Source: Variovorax atrisoli 110B
GTDB taxonomy: Bacteria; Pseudomonadota; Gammaproteobacteria; Burkholderiales; Burkholderiaceae_C
Assembly (NCBI RefSeq): GCF_000382045.1
Contig: NZ_KB907474.1
Coordinates: 1-40,484, forward strand
DNA length: 40,484 nt
Direction of reading: 5' to 3'
Notes under the pieces: model-generated
The model's input: only the letters and a program-made list of their open reading frames with translations
What the model was told of the DNA's origin: nothing
Database searches by the model: none
Made by a program: the position numbers and the translations under genes
Shown here: positions 1 to 6,856 of the stretch, one piece after another
Position numbering within the stretch: the first letter of the stretch is position 1
Layout: the number at the start of each line of letters is the position of its first letter

Positions 1-344
1 GAAGTCTGGTCTTCGAGTCCGGTGATGCCCTTCGTCGACCGTCCTGGCGTCGAGCGACGCGAACAACGGCCTGGATTTACTGCGCCTCGGCAACGCCATT
101 GGAGCCATCCCCTGGGCTCCGCGCCCCAGCCAACTTGGGCCACGCGTTCCGAATCCCCATAGGCTCGTAGCGTTGCCTGTCCTAAGCAGAGCATTCCGCG
201 GTTTCCTCCTTAGAGGCTTGTCCAACACCTGCCCTCTGGCCGTTGTCGTGCGCGGGCTCGTGGCGTTGCTCGGGCAGGTATCGGACAACCCTTAACCACT
301 GCGGTCTTTCGATCTGCCCCAAAGCGGATATTTCTCTGAAGGCG
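1..344. other. left-edge stretch, no recognised gene
   Basis: No protein family is recognised here. On the minus strand two frames stay open to the window edge. One begins at an ATG at 194-192 preceded by a strong TAAGGAGG-like ribosome site; the other has more coding-like wording but no clear start. Neither gives a product I know. The stretch also holds the inverted repeat at 218-288. It could be the end of a gene or a degenerate part of the immunity island to its right. Confidence 0.3.
218..288. repeat. 17-bp imperfect inverted repeat
   Basis: The left arm TTGTCCAACACCTGCCC (218-234) pairs with the right arm GGGCAGGTATCGGACAA (272-288) at 15 of 17 positions, with a 37-nt spacer. No T-tract follows on either strand, so a plain intrinsic terminator is not well supported. 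It may be a terminator-like stem after the leftward immunity genes, the end of a small mobile repeat, or a protein-binding site. Confidence 0.5.
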
Positions 345-743
345 CTACTCCACGGAGTAGCGAAATACGCCCCAAAATATTGGGTCAGCGGCCACTAGCC
401 TTTTCACCTTTTCTGGCGCGTACGCAAAATCGAACTGAACAGTTACCCAGCGAGCTTCTAAAAGTTTTCGACGCTTTGCCGTTCTCACCGCAGCGTCTAT
501 GAAGCTGACAGAGTACGAAATCTCTTTCAGCAGGTGCTCCACCCTTGTCAGCTCGAACGAAAAACAGTTCGCTTCTTGGTCGTCCAAGCTGTAGTAGCCG
601 ACTCCGCAGAGATCTTGTAGCACATCGTTCGATCCATCGGCATGTTGTGAGTAGCCGAGCCAGATAGAAACCTCACCGGGGCTCTCGAAGCCTTGTGTGT
701 AAAAGTCTTCGTCTTCGGAATAGTCGCGGCGTGCCATGAGCAT
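345..743 (-). CDS. Imm22-like immunity protein
   Basis: A 132-residue protein that resembles the Imm22 (DUF4284) immunity family, whose members neutralise nuclease-type toxins of polymorphic toxin systems. The family-like signals are an N-terminal VSIWLG motif (about residues 26-31), a YY-x-D segment near residue 50, an LLKEISYSVSF stretch near 71-81 and an FDFAY segment near 104-108. There is no signal peptide or membrane segment, so it should be cytoplasmic. No clear ribosome site precedes the start; an in-frame ATG two codons later is an alternative. It is the last gene of a leftward series of small genes, and no toxin gene lies upstream. The family call is from recall of the motifs. Confidence 0.65.
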   Translation of the reverse strand: MLMARRDYSEDEDFYTQGFESPGEVSIWLGYSQHADGSNDVLQDLCGVGYYSLDDQEANCFSFELTRVEHLLKEISYSVSFIDAAVRTAKRRKLLEARWVTVQFDFAYAPEKVKRLVAADPIFWGVFRYSVE

Positions 744-843
744 GCGAGGAGTTGAAGAAGTATGAGCGAATGACCGAAGCTGGCCGAATTGCCGGTGTTA
801 GCGACCGTCTGGCGGTGGTGGACAGAACGCTCATTGAGCGCCG

Positions 844-1257
844 TCACCTCTCGTCGACCGCCACAAGCTCACTGCGGAAGTAAACCAACTGGCCGATGGA
901 AAGCCCATGCGGCTTCTCCACTTCGACCAAGACGGCGCCGTGCTCGCTGCCGGCGTCACAACGAAAGGCCCATTCGTTCTCTACATCGGTGACGCAGGCG
1001 CGAACCTCGCACGATGGCGAGCCCACGAGTGGTTGCTGGAACGTCAGGGCGTCGTGGGCCTTAATACCGGCAACGCGCGCAACTAGTGAAATCTTGACCT
1101 CCATATTGCATGGTCCTAGCCGCCACAAGGAAGCCTTTGAATCGTAGGAGCCGCCCTCGAATGCGCTTACCCAATACCTGCGCGCATCAGTGACAACCTC
1201 CAACAGTCGGTCGTGTGTTTCTCCCTCGACTCGGTCAATTGTTCCGAACAGTTTCAC
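844..1257 (-). CDS. small hypothetical protein, possible immunity protein
   Basis: A protein of about 137 residues that I do not recognise. It is rich in alternating hydrophobic and charged residues typical of beta sheet, with several aromatic residues in the first third, and has no signal peptide or membrane segment. The GTG at 1257 is preferred because GAGGAG lies nine bases before it; a TTG at 1266 is an in-frame alternative but would sit directly on that ribosome site. Its place between two genes of immunity families, on the same strand and at similar size, suggests the same role. That is inference from position only. Confidence 0.5.
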   Translation of the reverse strand: MKLFGTIDRVEGETHDRLLEVVTDARRYWVSAFEGGSYDSKASLWRLGPCNMEVKISLVARVAGIKAHDALTFQQPLVGSPSCEVRACVTDVENEWAFRCDAGSEHGAVLVEVEKPHGLSIGQLVYFRSELVAVDER

Positions 1258-1311
1258 CTTGCTCAACTCCTCAAAGACCTCCAGGCCTAGTGACTGGCAA
1301 CTCGGGCTGCC

Positions 1312-1797
1312 TTAGCGGCCAGCGTCCCTGATGCTCACCGAACGGATGACCGTCTGCGGTTTGAGCCGGCTGAGCTGCGCTTGGAGCTGGCCATTGACAC
1401 TGAAGTGCACTTCGATGTCTGTGGCCTCGAAGTTGTCGATGACGTAGTCGCCTCCCATGGTCGGCAGCCGCTTGAATCCGAACAGTTCTCCAGCGGCCAG
1501 AGTTTGCCCAGAATTGAAGAGTTCGCCAACGAGTTGAACGTCAAAGAACTTGGCAACAAACTCCCGCTGCGCGAGCAGCTCCTCGAATTCGACGGTCGAC
1601 GCGGCGATCAGAATCAAGTCCGCTGAACCGACGTCGAGCAGTTTGATTTCGCCGCTGCTCGATTCCTCCACAAATGCGTTCCCGACGGCGGTAACCAGCA
1701 CAGGGAGAGCGCTCGTACCAAGGAGCCACGTCCAATCTGAGAGCATCGTCTCGCGCTGGAGGTGTTGAAAGCCAACGGTTAGATCGTCGAGGGTCAT
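1312..1797 (-). CDS. Tdi1 C-terminal (DUF1851)-like immunity protein
   Basis: A 161-residue protein resembling the C-terminal domain of Tdi1, the immunity protein against a type VI DNase effector (formerly DUF1851). Family-like features are the WTWLLG segment near residues 23-28, a VLVTAVGNAFV stretch near 33-43, a short LLDVGSADL strand, and the signature GGDYVIDNF (about 115-123) followed by IEVHFSVNGQLQAQ. The usual N-terminal GAD-like half is missing. The frame continues upstream of the ATG for about 18 codons to a TAG without a common start codon, so the gene may be shortened at its 5' end. It is expected to be cytoplasmic. No cognate effector is present in the window. Confidence 0.65.
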   Translation of the reverse strand: MTLDDLTVGFQHLQRETMLSDWTWLLGTSALPVLVTAVGNAFVEESSSGEIKLLDVGSADLILIAASTVEFEELLAQREFVAKFFDVQLVGELFNSGQTLAAGELFGFKRLPTMGGDYVIDNFEATDIEVHFSVNGQLQAQLSRLKPQTVIRSVSIRDAGR

Positions 1798-1897
1798 CTG
1801 AGGGCTGAGTTTTCGCAGCAGATCGGAAAGTCCGCTCTTGGCCGACTCCTACGCTTGATCGACTGCAGCCGGACCCTGGATCGCTGGCCCTTGCGCA

Positions 1898-2515
1898 CTA
1901 CGTTTCATAGCCGTACGCCGTTTTGGCGTCTAGGAGCTTGGAGAGGATGGAGGACTCGATGTCGGAGTTCGGATTGATTTCACTCCAAGTTGCCGAAACT
2001 GTCGATCCGAAAACGCTGTCGACGAATCTACGCGGGCCGAGGATCATGGTGTACTGACCATTCACGTCGAGCAGAGAATAATTGAGGCAGGGCGAAAAGA
2101 GGAAATGACTGCCGCTGTAGAGCCCAATCTGCCCGCCCCGGACTTTGGAGAAGTCGTCAATTGTGGGGTTGATGGCGCCGAGCAGCGGTGGCTCGAAATC
2201 GAGCATCTCCATGGCCGCATCGGAATCGCGCGCATATTCATAGCCGGTAGGAATCGCATACAGCTTTTCAACGCGGGCCAGTGTCAGTTGTCTGAAAAAC
2301 GACTCCAGCACGGAGTCATCCCAGTCGGCTACTTGCGCGCTGTGAATAAGAAGGCCAACTACGGCCCCCAACCACACGACAGCGTTCTCATCGAATCGCA
2401 CGCCATAGTTGCAATCAAAAAGACGGCGCGCGTTCAGCACAAGGGATACGACGGAAGGCGACGCTCCGTAGATATCTGAGTCGCCAGGAATGACGGAGGG
2501 GTGTGCTTTGATCAT
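1898..2515 (-). CDS. hypothetical protein in immunity-gene array
   Basis: A protein of 205 residues with no family I can name. The ATG at 2515 is chosen because the frame upstream of it reads as Arg/Pro-rich non-coding sequence, while from MIKAHPSVIPGD onward the composition is that of a real protein. A hydrophobic stretch, VVWLGAVVGLLIHSAQV, could be a buried helix. Further on there is an RGGQIGLYSGSHFLFSP segment and a C-terminal half rich in Ser, Asp and aromatics. There is no signal peptide. It is co-directional with its immunity-like neighbours, and a similar role is the simplest guess, not an observation. Confidence 0.5.
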   Translation of the reverse strand: MIKAHPSVIPGDSDIYGASPSVVSLVLNARRLFDCNYGVRFDENAVVWLGAVVGLLIHSAQVADWDDSVLESFFRQLTLARVEKLYAIPTGYEYARDSDAAMEMLDFEPPLLGAINPTIDDFSKVRGGQIGLYSGSHFLFSPCLNYSLLDVNGQYTMILGPRRFVDSVFGSTVSATWSEINPNSDIESSILSKLLDAKTAYGYET

Positions 2516-2646
2516 TTGAGGACGGCGCTGCGGAAACTGATCCTCGGCGGCTTTAAGGTGAACTGGGAGCTGCGGGCGAACGGCGGGTTGTGGCCGAGAG
2601 CTGTAGCTGACGCGAACAGGACCAAGGCAGGCAAAGCGGCGGAGCC

Positions 2647-3195
2647 TCAGCTCCGGCATGCCTCACCGGAATCCAGAAGCAGTCGAAACGGCTCCCATCC
2701 ACCTGGTGGGTCCCATTCGGCATTGCCAAAAATCTGACCATCTTGAATTCTCTGCACGATGACGCCATCGACTCCAAGCCCGGACTTCCTCCACAGGAGC
2801 CGGCCGGTTCCGTCGAAGCGCAACAACTCTGTGGCTGAGGCAACCAAGACTGATGAACCAAGTTCCAATGACTCAGTATCGCTCGAAGTGAATAGGCGGC
2901 CAAAGTAGCCATCGAGCGAGTGCGATGCCAAGTCGCCTGTCCTGGGCGAGAACACGGCGACTTGCTCGCCATAGCCAATGTAGATCAGTTCGCCAACGCG
3001 GCGTATATCCTGAAAACAGGAATGCCCAACGACTGGGAGCAAGTCAACTCGCCATTTGGCCTCTGACCCAAGGCTGATCCCAACAGCCGCAACGGCGGAT
3101 GCTGTTGAGTCGGAGGAGCCGCCCAATACAAAGCGATCAGCGTTGCGCCAGTCGCCGACATCTTCGGCAGTGACAAAGGTTGCCCGCATGTTCAT
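2647..3195 (-). CDS. hypothetical beta-rich protein in immunity-gene array
   Basis: About 182 residues from the ATG at 3195 (another ATG lies at 3189). A longer frame to 3318 would overlap the divergent tetR gene and its promoter and is not accepted. The protein is a series of short strands with Gly/Asp turns, such as RFVLGGSSDS, LIYIGYGEQVAVFSP and LLRFDGTGRLLWR, which recalls part of a beta-propeller, and it ends with an EWDPPGGWEPFRLLLD segment. There is no signal peptide. It is the first gene of the leftward series; its promoter would lie in the short gap before tetR. Its function is not known to me. Confidence 0.5.
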   Translation of the reverse strand: MNMRATFVTAEDVGDWRNADRFVLGGSSDSTASAVAAVGISLGSEAKWRVDLLPVVGHSCFQDIRRVGELIYIGYGEQVAVFSPRTGDLASHSLDGYFGRLFTSSDTESLELGSSVLVASATELLRFDGTGRLLWRKSGLGVDGVIVQRIQDGQIFGNAEWDPPGGWEPFRLLLDSGEACRS

Positions 3196-3233
3196 GATGT
3201 GCAGCTTGTCGTTCTGGTCAGCAAGCCTGGTTA

Positions 3234-3262
3234 TTGACAGATCTATCCATAACGCATAGCAT
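3234..3262 (+). promoter_or_regulatory. tetR promoter with embedded operator-like site
   Basis: A perfect -35 TTGACA (3234-3239), a 17-base spacer and a -10-like TAGCAT (3257-3262) place transcription start at or next to the tetR ATG at 3269, so the mRNA would be leaderless; no ribosome site is visible. The -35 is part of TTGACAGATCTATCCA (3234-3249), which matches the reverse complement of the palindrome before the dehydrogenase gene (3893-3908) at 12 of 16 positions. This suggests autorepression. Confidence 0.55.
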
Positions 3263-3268
3263 GATGGC

Positions 3269-3853
3269 ATGGTAAGACCACGGGAATTCGACCGGGACGA
3301 AGCATTGGAGAAGGCCACCCAGGTTTTCTGGGACCGTGGCTATGCTGGCACGTCGACTGACGACTTGCGCAACGCGATGGGAATAGGTCGTCAAAGCATG
3401 TACAACGCCTTTGGGGACAAGCGGCAGCTGTATCTGGAAGTGTTGGCGAAGTACCAGGCCAAGAGCGTGGAAACGCATCTGCGAAGGCTCAATGAGCAAC
3501 CGTCGGCTCGCGAAGGTATTCGGGCGATGTTGAAAGGCTTGGCCGTCGAGGATGACCGGGTGCGCGCGATGGGATGCTTCGGCGTTGGTGCGACGGGCGA
3601 GTTCGGTATTACCGACCCGGAGCTTTCCGGCATGTCCGCAAATTCGAGAGCTCTCTTGGGAGAGCGCCTCGTGGCCAAGGTCCGCGAAGGTCAGAGCGCT
3701 GGCGACATAGCGCCACACCTTGATGCGGAGCGCGCGGCCGCCTTTGTCATCCTTACCATGACCGGGCTGCAAGTGGCAGCCCGCGCAGGCGCCAATGTGC
3801 AGAGCATGCACGCGATGGCTGATTTCGCAGTTGACCTACTCGGGGTCGGCTGA
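3269..3853 (+). CDS. TetR/AcrR family transcriptional regulator
   Basis: A 194-residue regulator. The N-terminal domain (about residues 1-55) has the TetR helix-turn-helix, with FWDRGYAGTSTDDLRNAMGI leading into GRQSMYNAFGDK, the usual recognition-helix wording. The rest is a helical ligand-binding domain with a GCFGVGATGEFG loop near residue 110. It probably represses the short-chain dehydrogenase gene that follows after a terminator, and itself, because related 16-bp sites lie before both genes. The layout of a TetR gene beside a short SDR resembles bdcR-bdcA of E. coli. The ligand cannot be read from sequence. Confidence 0.9.
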   Translation: MVRPREFDRDEALEKATQVFWDRGYAGTSTDDLRNAMGIGRQSMYNAFGDKRQLYLEVLAKYQAKSVETHLRRLNEQPSAREGIRAMLKGLAVEDDRVRAMGCFGVGATGEFGITDPELSGMSANSRALLGERLVAKVREGQSAGDIAPHLDAERAAAFVILTMTGLQVAARAGANVQSMHAMADFAVDLLGVG

Positions 3854-3861
3854 GTTGGGCT

Positions 3862-3883
3862 CTGCCATCAGGCAGTTTTTTTT
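3862..3883 (+). terminator. intrinsic terminator after tetR
   Basis: A stem CTGCC / GGCAG with an ATCA loop (3862-3875) is followed by eight T residues (3876-3883). It lies nine bases after the tetR stop codon and ends transcription before the dehydrogenase promoter, so the two genes are probably separate units. Confidence 0.8.
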
Positions 3884-3892
3884 GCTTAGTTA

Positions 3893-3908
3893 TGGACTGA
3901 ACTGTCCA
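3893..3908. promoter_or_regulatory. palindromic operator-like site before the SDR gene
   Basis: TGGACTGAACTGTCCA has perfect TGGAC/GTCCA arms around six bases, with one further symmetric pair inside. It sits between the tetR terminator and the ribosome site of the dehydrogenase gene. A related copy covers the tetR -35 region. The probable ligand is the TetR protein encoded next door. Confidence 0.6.
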
Positions 3909-3922
3909 CAAAAGGAGAAATG

Positions 3923-4654
3923 ATGTCAGATTCGACAAGGGGTGCAGCTCTGGTGTTTGGTGGTGCGAGGGGCATCGGTGCTGCAGCGGTGAGGCGCCTC
4001 GCGGCCGATGGTTACCCGGTCGCTTTCACGTTCGTATCGCGCCCGGACAGCGCGCAGGCACTGGTGCAGGAAGTCGCTGCAGCCGGAGGACGAGCGCATG
4101 CCATCCAGGCGGACAGCGCCAGCGCCGACGCCATCATCGAGGCCGTACGGCAGGCAGTCGAAAAGTTCGGCCTCATCAAGGTGGTCGTCGTCAACGCTGG
4201 CATCTATAGGGCGGGCACCATCGGCGACGTTTCCTTGCGCGACCTGGACGAGATGCTCAGCATCAACGTGCGCGCTGTCTTCCTGTCCATCCAGGCGGCT
4301 CTTCCGCACCTCGTGGATGGCGCTCGTGTCATCACCATTGGCAGCAACGTGGCTGTCCGCACCGGCATTCCAGGGGCGAGTGTCTACCAGCTGACCAAGA
4401 CCGCCGTGGCCGGGCTGGTGAAGGGAGCGGCGCTGGACCTGGCTCCGCGTGGAATCACGGTCAATAACATCCAGCCTGGCCCGATTGAAACCGACCTGAC
4501 GGCCAGCATGATCGAGGCGTTGAAGCCGTTGAGCCCGCTCAGGCGTGTTGGCCAACCCCATGAGGTCGGAGCACTTATCTCCTACTTGGCCGGCGACGAG
4601 GCAGGATACATGACCGGAGCCAGCCTCACCATCGACGGCGGCTTCACGCTGTAG
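3923..4654 (+). CDS. SDR family NAD(P)-dependent oxidoreductase
   Basis: A 243-residue classical short-chain dehydrogenase. Seen: the cofactor motif GGARGIG (13-19), NAG at 91-93, Asn114, and the catalytic Ser141, Tyr155 and Lys159 (YQLTK), then PGPIETD after the active site and a C-terminal TGASLTIDGG. The ATG at 3923 is chosen because AAGGAG is five bases upstream; the adjacent ATG at 3920 is only two bases from it. The short length and the TetR neighbour recall BdcA, an SDR tied to cyclic-di-GMP and biofilm dispersal in E. coli, but many SDRs share this build and the substrate is unknown. The operator palindrome 15 bases upstream suggests repression by TetR. Confidence 0.85.
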   Translation: MSDSTRGAALVFGGARGIGAAAVRRLAADGYPVAFTFVSRPDSAQALVQEVAAAGGRAHAIQADSASADAIIEAVRQAVEKFGLIKVVVVNAGIYRAGTIGDVSLRDLDEMLSINVRAVFLSIQAALPHLVDGARVITIGSNVAVRTGIPGASVYQLTKTAVAGLVKGAALDLAPRGITVNNIQPGPIETDLTASMIEALKPLSPLRRVGQPHEVGALISYLAGDEAGYMTGASLTIDGGFTL

Positions 4655-4886
4655 TTGCCAAAGGCAGGGTGGCGAGTGCCGAAATCATGCGAGGAAGGAG
4701 TCTTCCCGAAGCGGGCACGGGCCAGCTTGCCATCGTTTATGAGATGGAAAGGCTAGCAGCTGAAATTGAGAGGCTCAAAAAATTGAATGTGCAACCTCGA
4801 ATTCAGGTGAATCGGGGCGGAGGAACGGACGGGCGCGCGGCTACCGAGCTTCACGGAGGGAGCGGGGGCGGCCATTTTTCCGGAGC

Positions 4887-5003
4887 TTATAGATCTCCAA
4901 TCGCAGGAGCTTGTGGGTGCACTCGCCAACCATCGTACTCATCAGCTTTTCCGACCAGCCTTGAAACACGCATGACGGCGTAAGGCTCAAGAATTTCGTC
5001 CAT
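4887..5003 (-). pseudogene. fragment of a small immunity-like protein
   Basis: From the ATG at 5003 the minus strand encodes 38 residues, beginning MDEILEPYAVMRVSRL and including DEYDGWRV and PAIGD, before a TAA. From memory these match the first half of a small family of about 70-80 residues found among toxin-immunity genes; the expected second half is not seen in any frame downstream. It has the same strand and type as the genes at 345-3195, so the tetR-SDR pair may sit inside a once larger immunity island. No good ribosome site is visible. Confidence 0.4.
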
Positions 5004-5016
5004 AACTTACATGCCT

Positions 5017-5059
5017 GGCGGCGACGCGAGCGGCCACTCGTGGCCGACTGTCGCCTGCC
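5017..5059. repeat. large composite stem-loop
   Basis: An inner perfect stem CGGCCAC / GTGGCCG (5031-5037, 5040-5046) is enclosed by GGCGGCGAC (5017-5025) pairing with GTCGCC-T-GCC (5050-5059). It lies just after the hxlR stop on the minus strand and has no T-tract. It may end hxlR transcription or be a REP-like element. Confidence 0.4.
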
Positions 5060-5085
5060 ACTGCGTCTGCGCTAAAGGATCGAAC

Positions 5086-5616
5086 TCAAGACTCTTTCGA
5101 GGGCGTTTCGTTCGAGGGTCTGTCGCGGTGGCGGGCGTGAGATAGACGCCAACGAACGAGATCATCGGCGCCGGGGCCTGGGTTGATCTCAAGGTCGGCT
5201 GTGCTGACCACGTCCCCGGTTTCTTGATCGATGAAACTCAACCGAACCTCTGCACCGGTCTTTCGATTCACGAAAGTCATCGGAGGCGCGCCCGCGCCGG
5301 ACACTCCCAAGCGGTCGCCGATCTGGGCGAGCACGGGCATCATGGGCGCCATCTGCCAGCCTTTCTGGGTCAGCAGATATTCGAAGCGCTCTGGGTTTGC
5401 CTGGTAGCGCCTTCGTTCAATGAGGCCATTGGCTTCGAGGTGCTTCAGACGATCGCTCAGCGTTGCATTCGTGACGCCGGAGGACTTGCGAAAGTCCTCG
5501 TAGCGTCGGAGGCCACAGACCATATCCCGCAGGATGACCAGACCCCAGCGGTCTCCGATCGCGGCCATCACGCCAGCGATCGAGCACACCATCCCATCAA
5601 AACCCTTCGAGCGCAT
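5086..5616 (-). CDS. HxlR family winged-helix regulator
   Basis: A 176-residue regulator. The HxlR domain occupies about residues 8-105: a Cys at 11 (MVCSIAG), GDRWGLVILRDM, then the recognition region GVTNATLSDRLKHLEANGLI and the wing. The ATG at 5616 is chosen because GGAAGGAG stands four bases upstream and the domain begins normally from it. Several HxlR proteins sense oxidants or electrophiles through a Cys near the N-terminus, so Cys11 may be such a sensor; this is inference. The tail after residue 110 is longer than in the smallest members. It is divergent from a membrane protein and NmrA gene, and a perfect palindrome lies between the promoters. Confidence 0.85.
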   Translation of the reverse strand: MRSKGFDGMVCSIAGVMAAIGDRWGLVILRDMVCGLRRYEDFRKSSGVTNATLSDRLKHLEANGLIERRRYQANPERFEYLLTQKGWQMAPMMPVLAQIGDRLGVSGAGAPPMTFVNRKTGAEVRLSFIDQETGDVVSTADLEINPGPGADDLVRWRLSHARHRDRPSNETPSKES

Positions 5617-5761
5617 CTCGCTCCTTCCGACGTCTACTGCCTTGCTGGCGATGCTCTCATAAGAAGAGGCGCTGGTCTCGGCGGGGCTGAGGCATTGCCG
5701 CCGCAGCGCTTGGCCGATCAGCCTGCCTGGGCGATCGAGCGAGAGCACTGCCAAGACTCCT

Positions 5762-5796
5762 TTGCAAAAAACCCAATTAACTCTTATTATAAGAGT
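5762..5796 (+). promoter_or_regulatory. divergent promoter with a perfect palindromic operator
   Basis: Rightward promoter: TTGCAA (5762-5767), 17-base spacer, TATTAT (5785-5790). On the other strand TATAAT (5791-5786) faces hxlR. Both -10 boxes lie in ACTCTTATTATAAGAGT (5780-5796), a palindrome with perfect 8-bp arms around one base. A protein bound there would block both promoters; the neighbouring HxlR regulator is the obvious candidate. The leader to the gene at 5912 is about 115 bases. Confidence 0.65.
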
Positions 5797-5911
5797 GACT
5801 GTCGCACCGGGCGGAAAAGGCACGCATGTTCAGGGCTTCAGGGCCTGATGGCGAGCATCCGGCGCTGATCGCTGCAGCACATCATCGAATTGGTCCAATG
5901 AAGAGAGTTTC

Positions 5912-6772
5912 ATGTTGGCGTCGAACAACTCCATGATCGGCCCCGTGCTTGCGCTTGGCGGCACGGCTGTTATGACGGCCATCTGGCTGGCGGCTCTTGT
6001 CACAGTCCCGGGCGGGCAGCAGTCCGAGGTGTCGGTCATCGTCGCGCTCCTGGCTGTTCACATCGCCACACTGGCTGGCACCTGGCTCGGCCTGTCCCGA
6101 ACGTCGTTGACGGTTTCGCAGCGGCGGACGACCTGGCTTGCGATCTCCATCCCCTTGACCCTTTGGCACGGCGCGGCCTGGGCGATCGTCGCCAACGGTC
6201 TGCTCCTGCCGGGCGCCATCCCCATTCCATTGCTCGCGTTGATGATCGTCGTGCCGACGGCCGTCGTCGTCTTTCTGGTCACGCGATCGAAGCGCATCGG
6301 CGTCCTGCTCGACGCCATGCCGATGAATTGGCTCGTAGGGTTTCAGGTCTATCGGGTAATCGGTGGCGTGTTCCTCATCAACTGGTGGCTCGGGAACGCG
6401 CCGGGCATATTCGCCGTCCCCGCCGGCACAGGGGACGTGATCACAGGCCTGCTGGCGCTGCCTACGGCCATCATGCTGGCGAACGGACGTCCCGGCAGCG
6501 GGAGGTCTGCGCTGGTGTGGAATTTCATCGGCATCTCGGATCTGGTTCTTGCGGTCATGCTGGGGGCGCTTACGTCGCCCGGGCCGCTGCAGCACCTTGC
6601 GTTCGACCATCCGAATCTGCTGACCGGCAGCCATCCCACCGCAATCATTCCGGCCTTCACCGTTCCGACCTCGCTCGTCCTGCATGCCCTTTCGCTTCGC
6701 CAGTTGCGCAGGCGCTCGCGACGAACGACCGCCCAGGCTGAAGGGCGAGTGCGCCTCTTCCAGGGCAGCTGA
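5912..6772 (+). CDS. uncharacterised eight-helix membrane protein
   Basis: A 286-residue protein with about eight hydrophobic helices (roughly residues 10-31, 40-60, 73-93, 103-123, 139-161, 173-191, 201-222, 245-265) and an Arg-rich C-terminal tail. A conserved-looking segment, FAVPAGTGD (167-175), links helices 5 and 6; similar wording occurs in unnamed bacterial membrane proteins. No transporter or enzyme motif is recognised. The start follows a GAAGAGAG ribosome site. It is probably cotranscribed with the NmrA gene (84-base gap) from the promoter controlled by the HxlR palindrome, so it may serve in a redox or xenobiotic response. Confidence 0.7.
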   Translation: MLASNNSMIGPVLALGGTAVMTAIWLAALVTVPGGQQSEVSVIVALLAVHIATLAGTWLGLSRTSLTVSQRRTTWLAISIPLTLWHGAAWAIVANGLLLPGAIPIPLLALMIVVPTAVVVFLVTRSKRIGVLLDAMPMNWLVGFQVYRVIGGVFLINWWLGNAPGIFAVPAGTGDVITGLLALPTAIMLANGRPGSGRSALVWNFIGISDLVLAVMLGALTSPGPLQHLAFDHPNLLTGSHPTAIIPAFTVPTSLVLHALSLRQLRRRSRRTTAQAEGRVRLFQGS

Positions 6773-6856
6773 ACGGGGCCATCCAACACTTTCGCCTGCC
6801 GCCCGACAAACGCTCAGCACCAATCGCGGGCCACGGCACCAGACAAGGAGATATTC

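Larger units (their letters stand above)
4655..5085. other. gap with an immunity-like remnant and a hairpin
   Basis: Between the dehydrogenase and the HxlR gene there is no full gene I can support. A plus-strand open frame at 4669-4983 contains a short coiled-coil-like stretch but ends in low-complexity Gly/Ser sequence and overlaps a more convincing minus-strand fragment (4887-5003). A large stem-loop lies at 5017-5059. Base composition is mixed, which suits decayed DNA. Confidence 0.4.

Noticed and set aside
1..40. A TCGAGTCC-like sequence resembling the T arm of a tRNA
   Set aside because: No acceptor stem or anticodon arm can be formed around it.
1857..1909. An 18-codon minus-strand frame between two immunity-like genes
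   Set aside because: It has a start and stop but no ribosome site or similarity; most likely chance.
4669..4983. Plus-strand frame of 104 codons with a coiled-coil-like stretch
   Set aside because: No ribosome site, low-complexity ending, no family, and it overlaps a more convincing fragment on the other strand.
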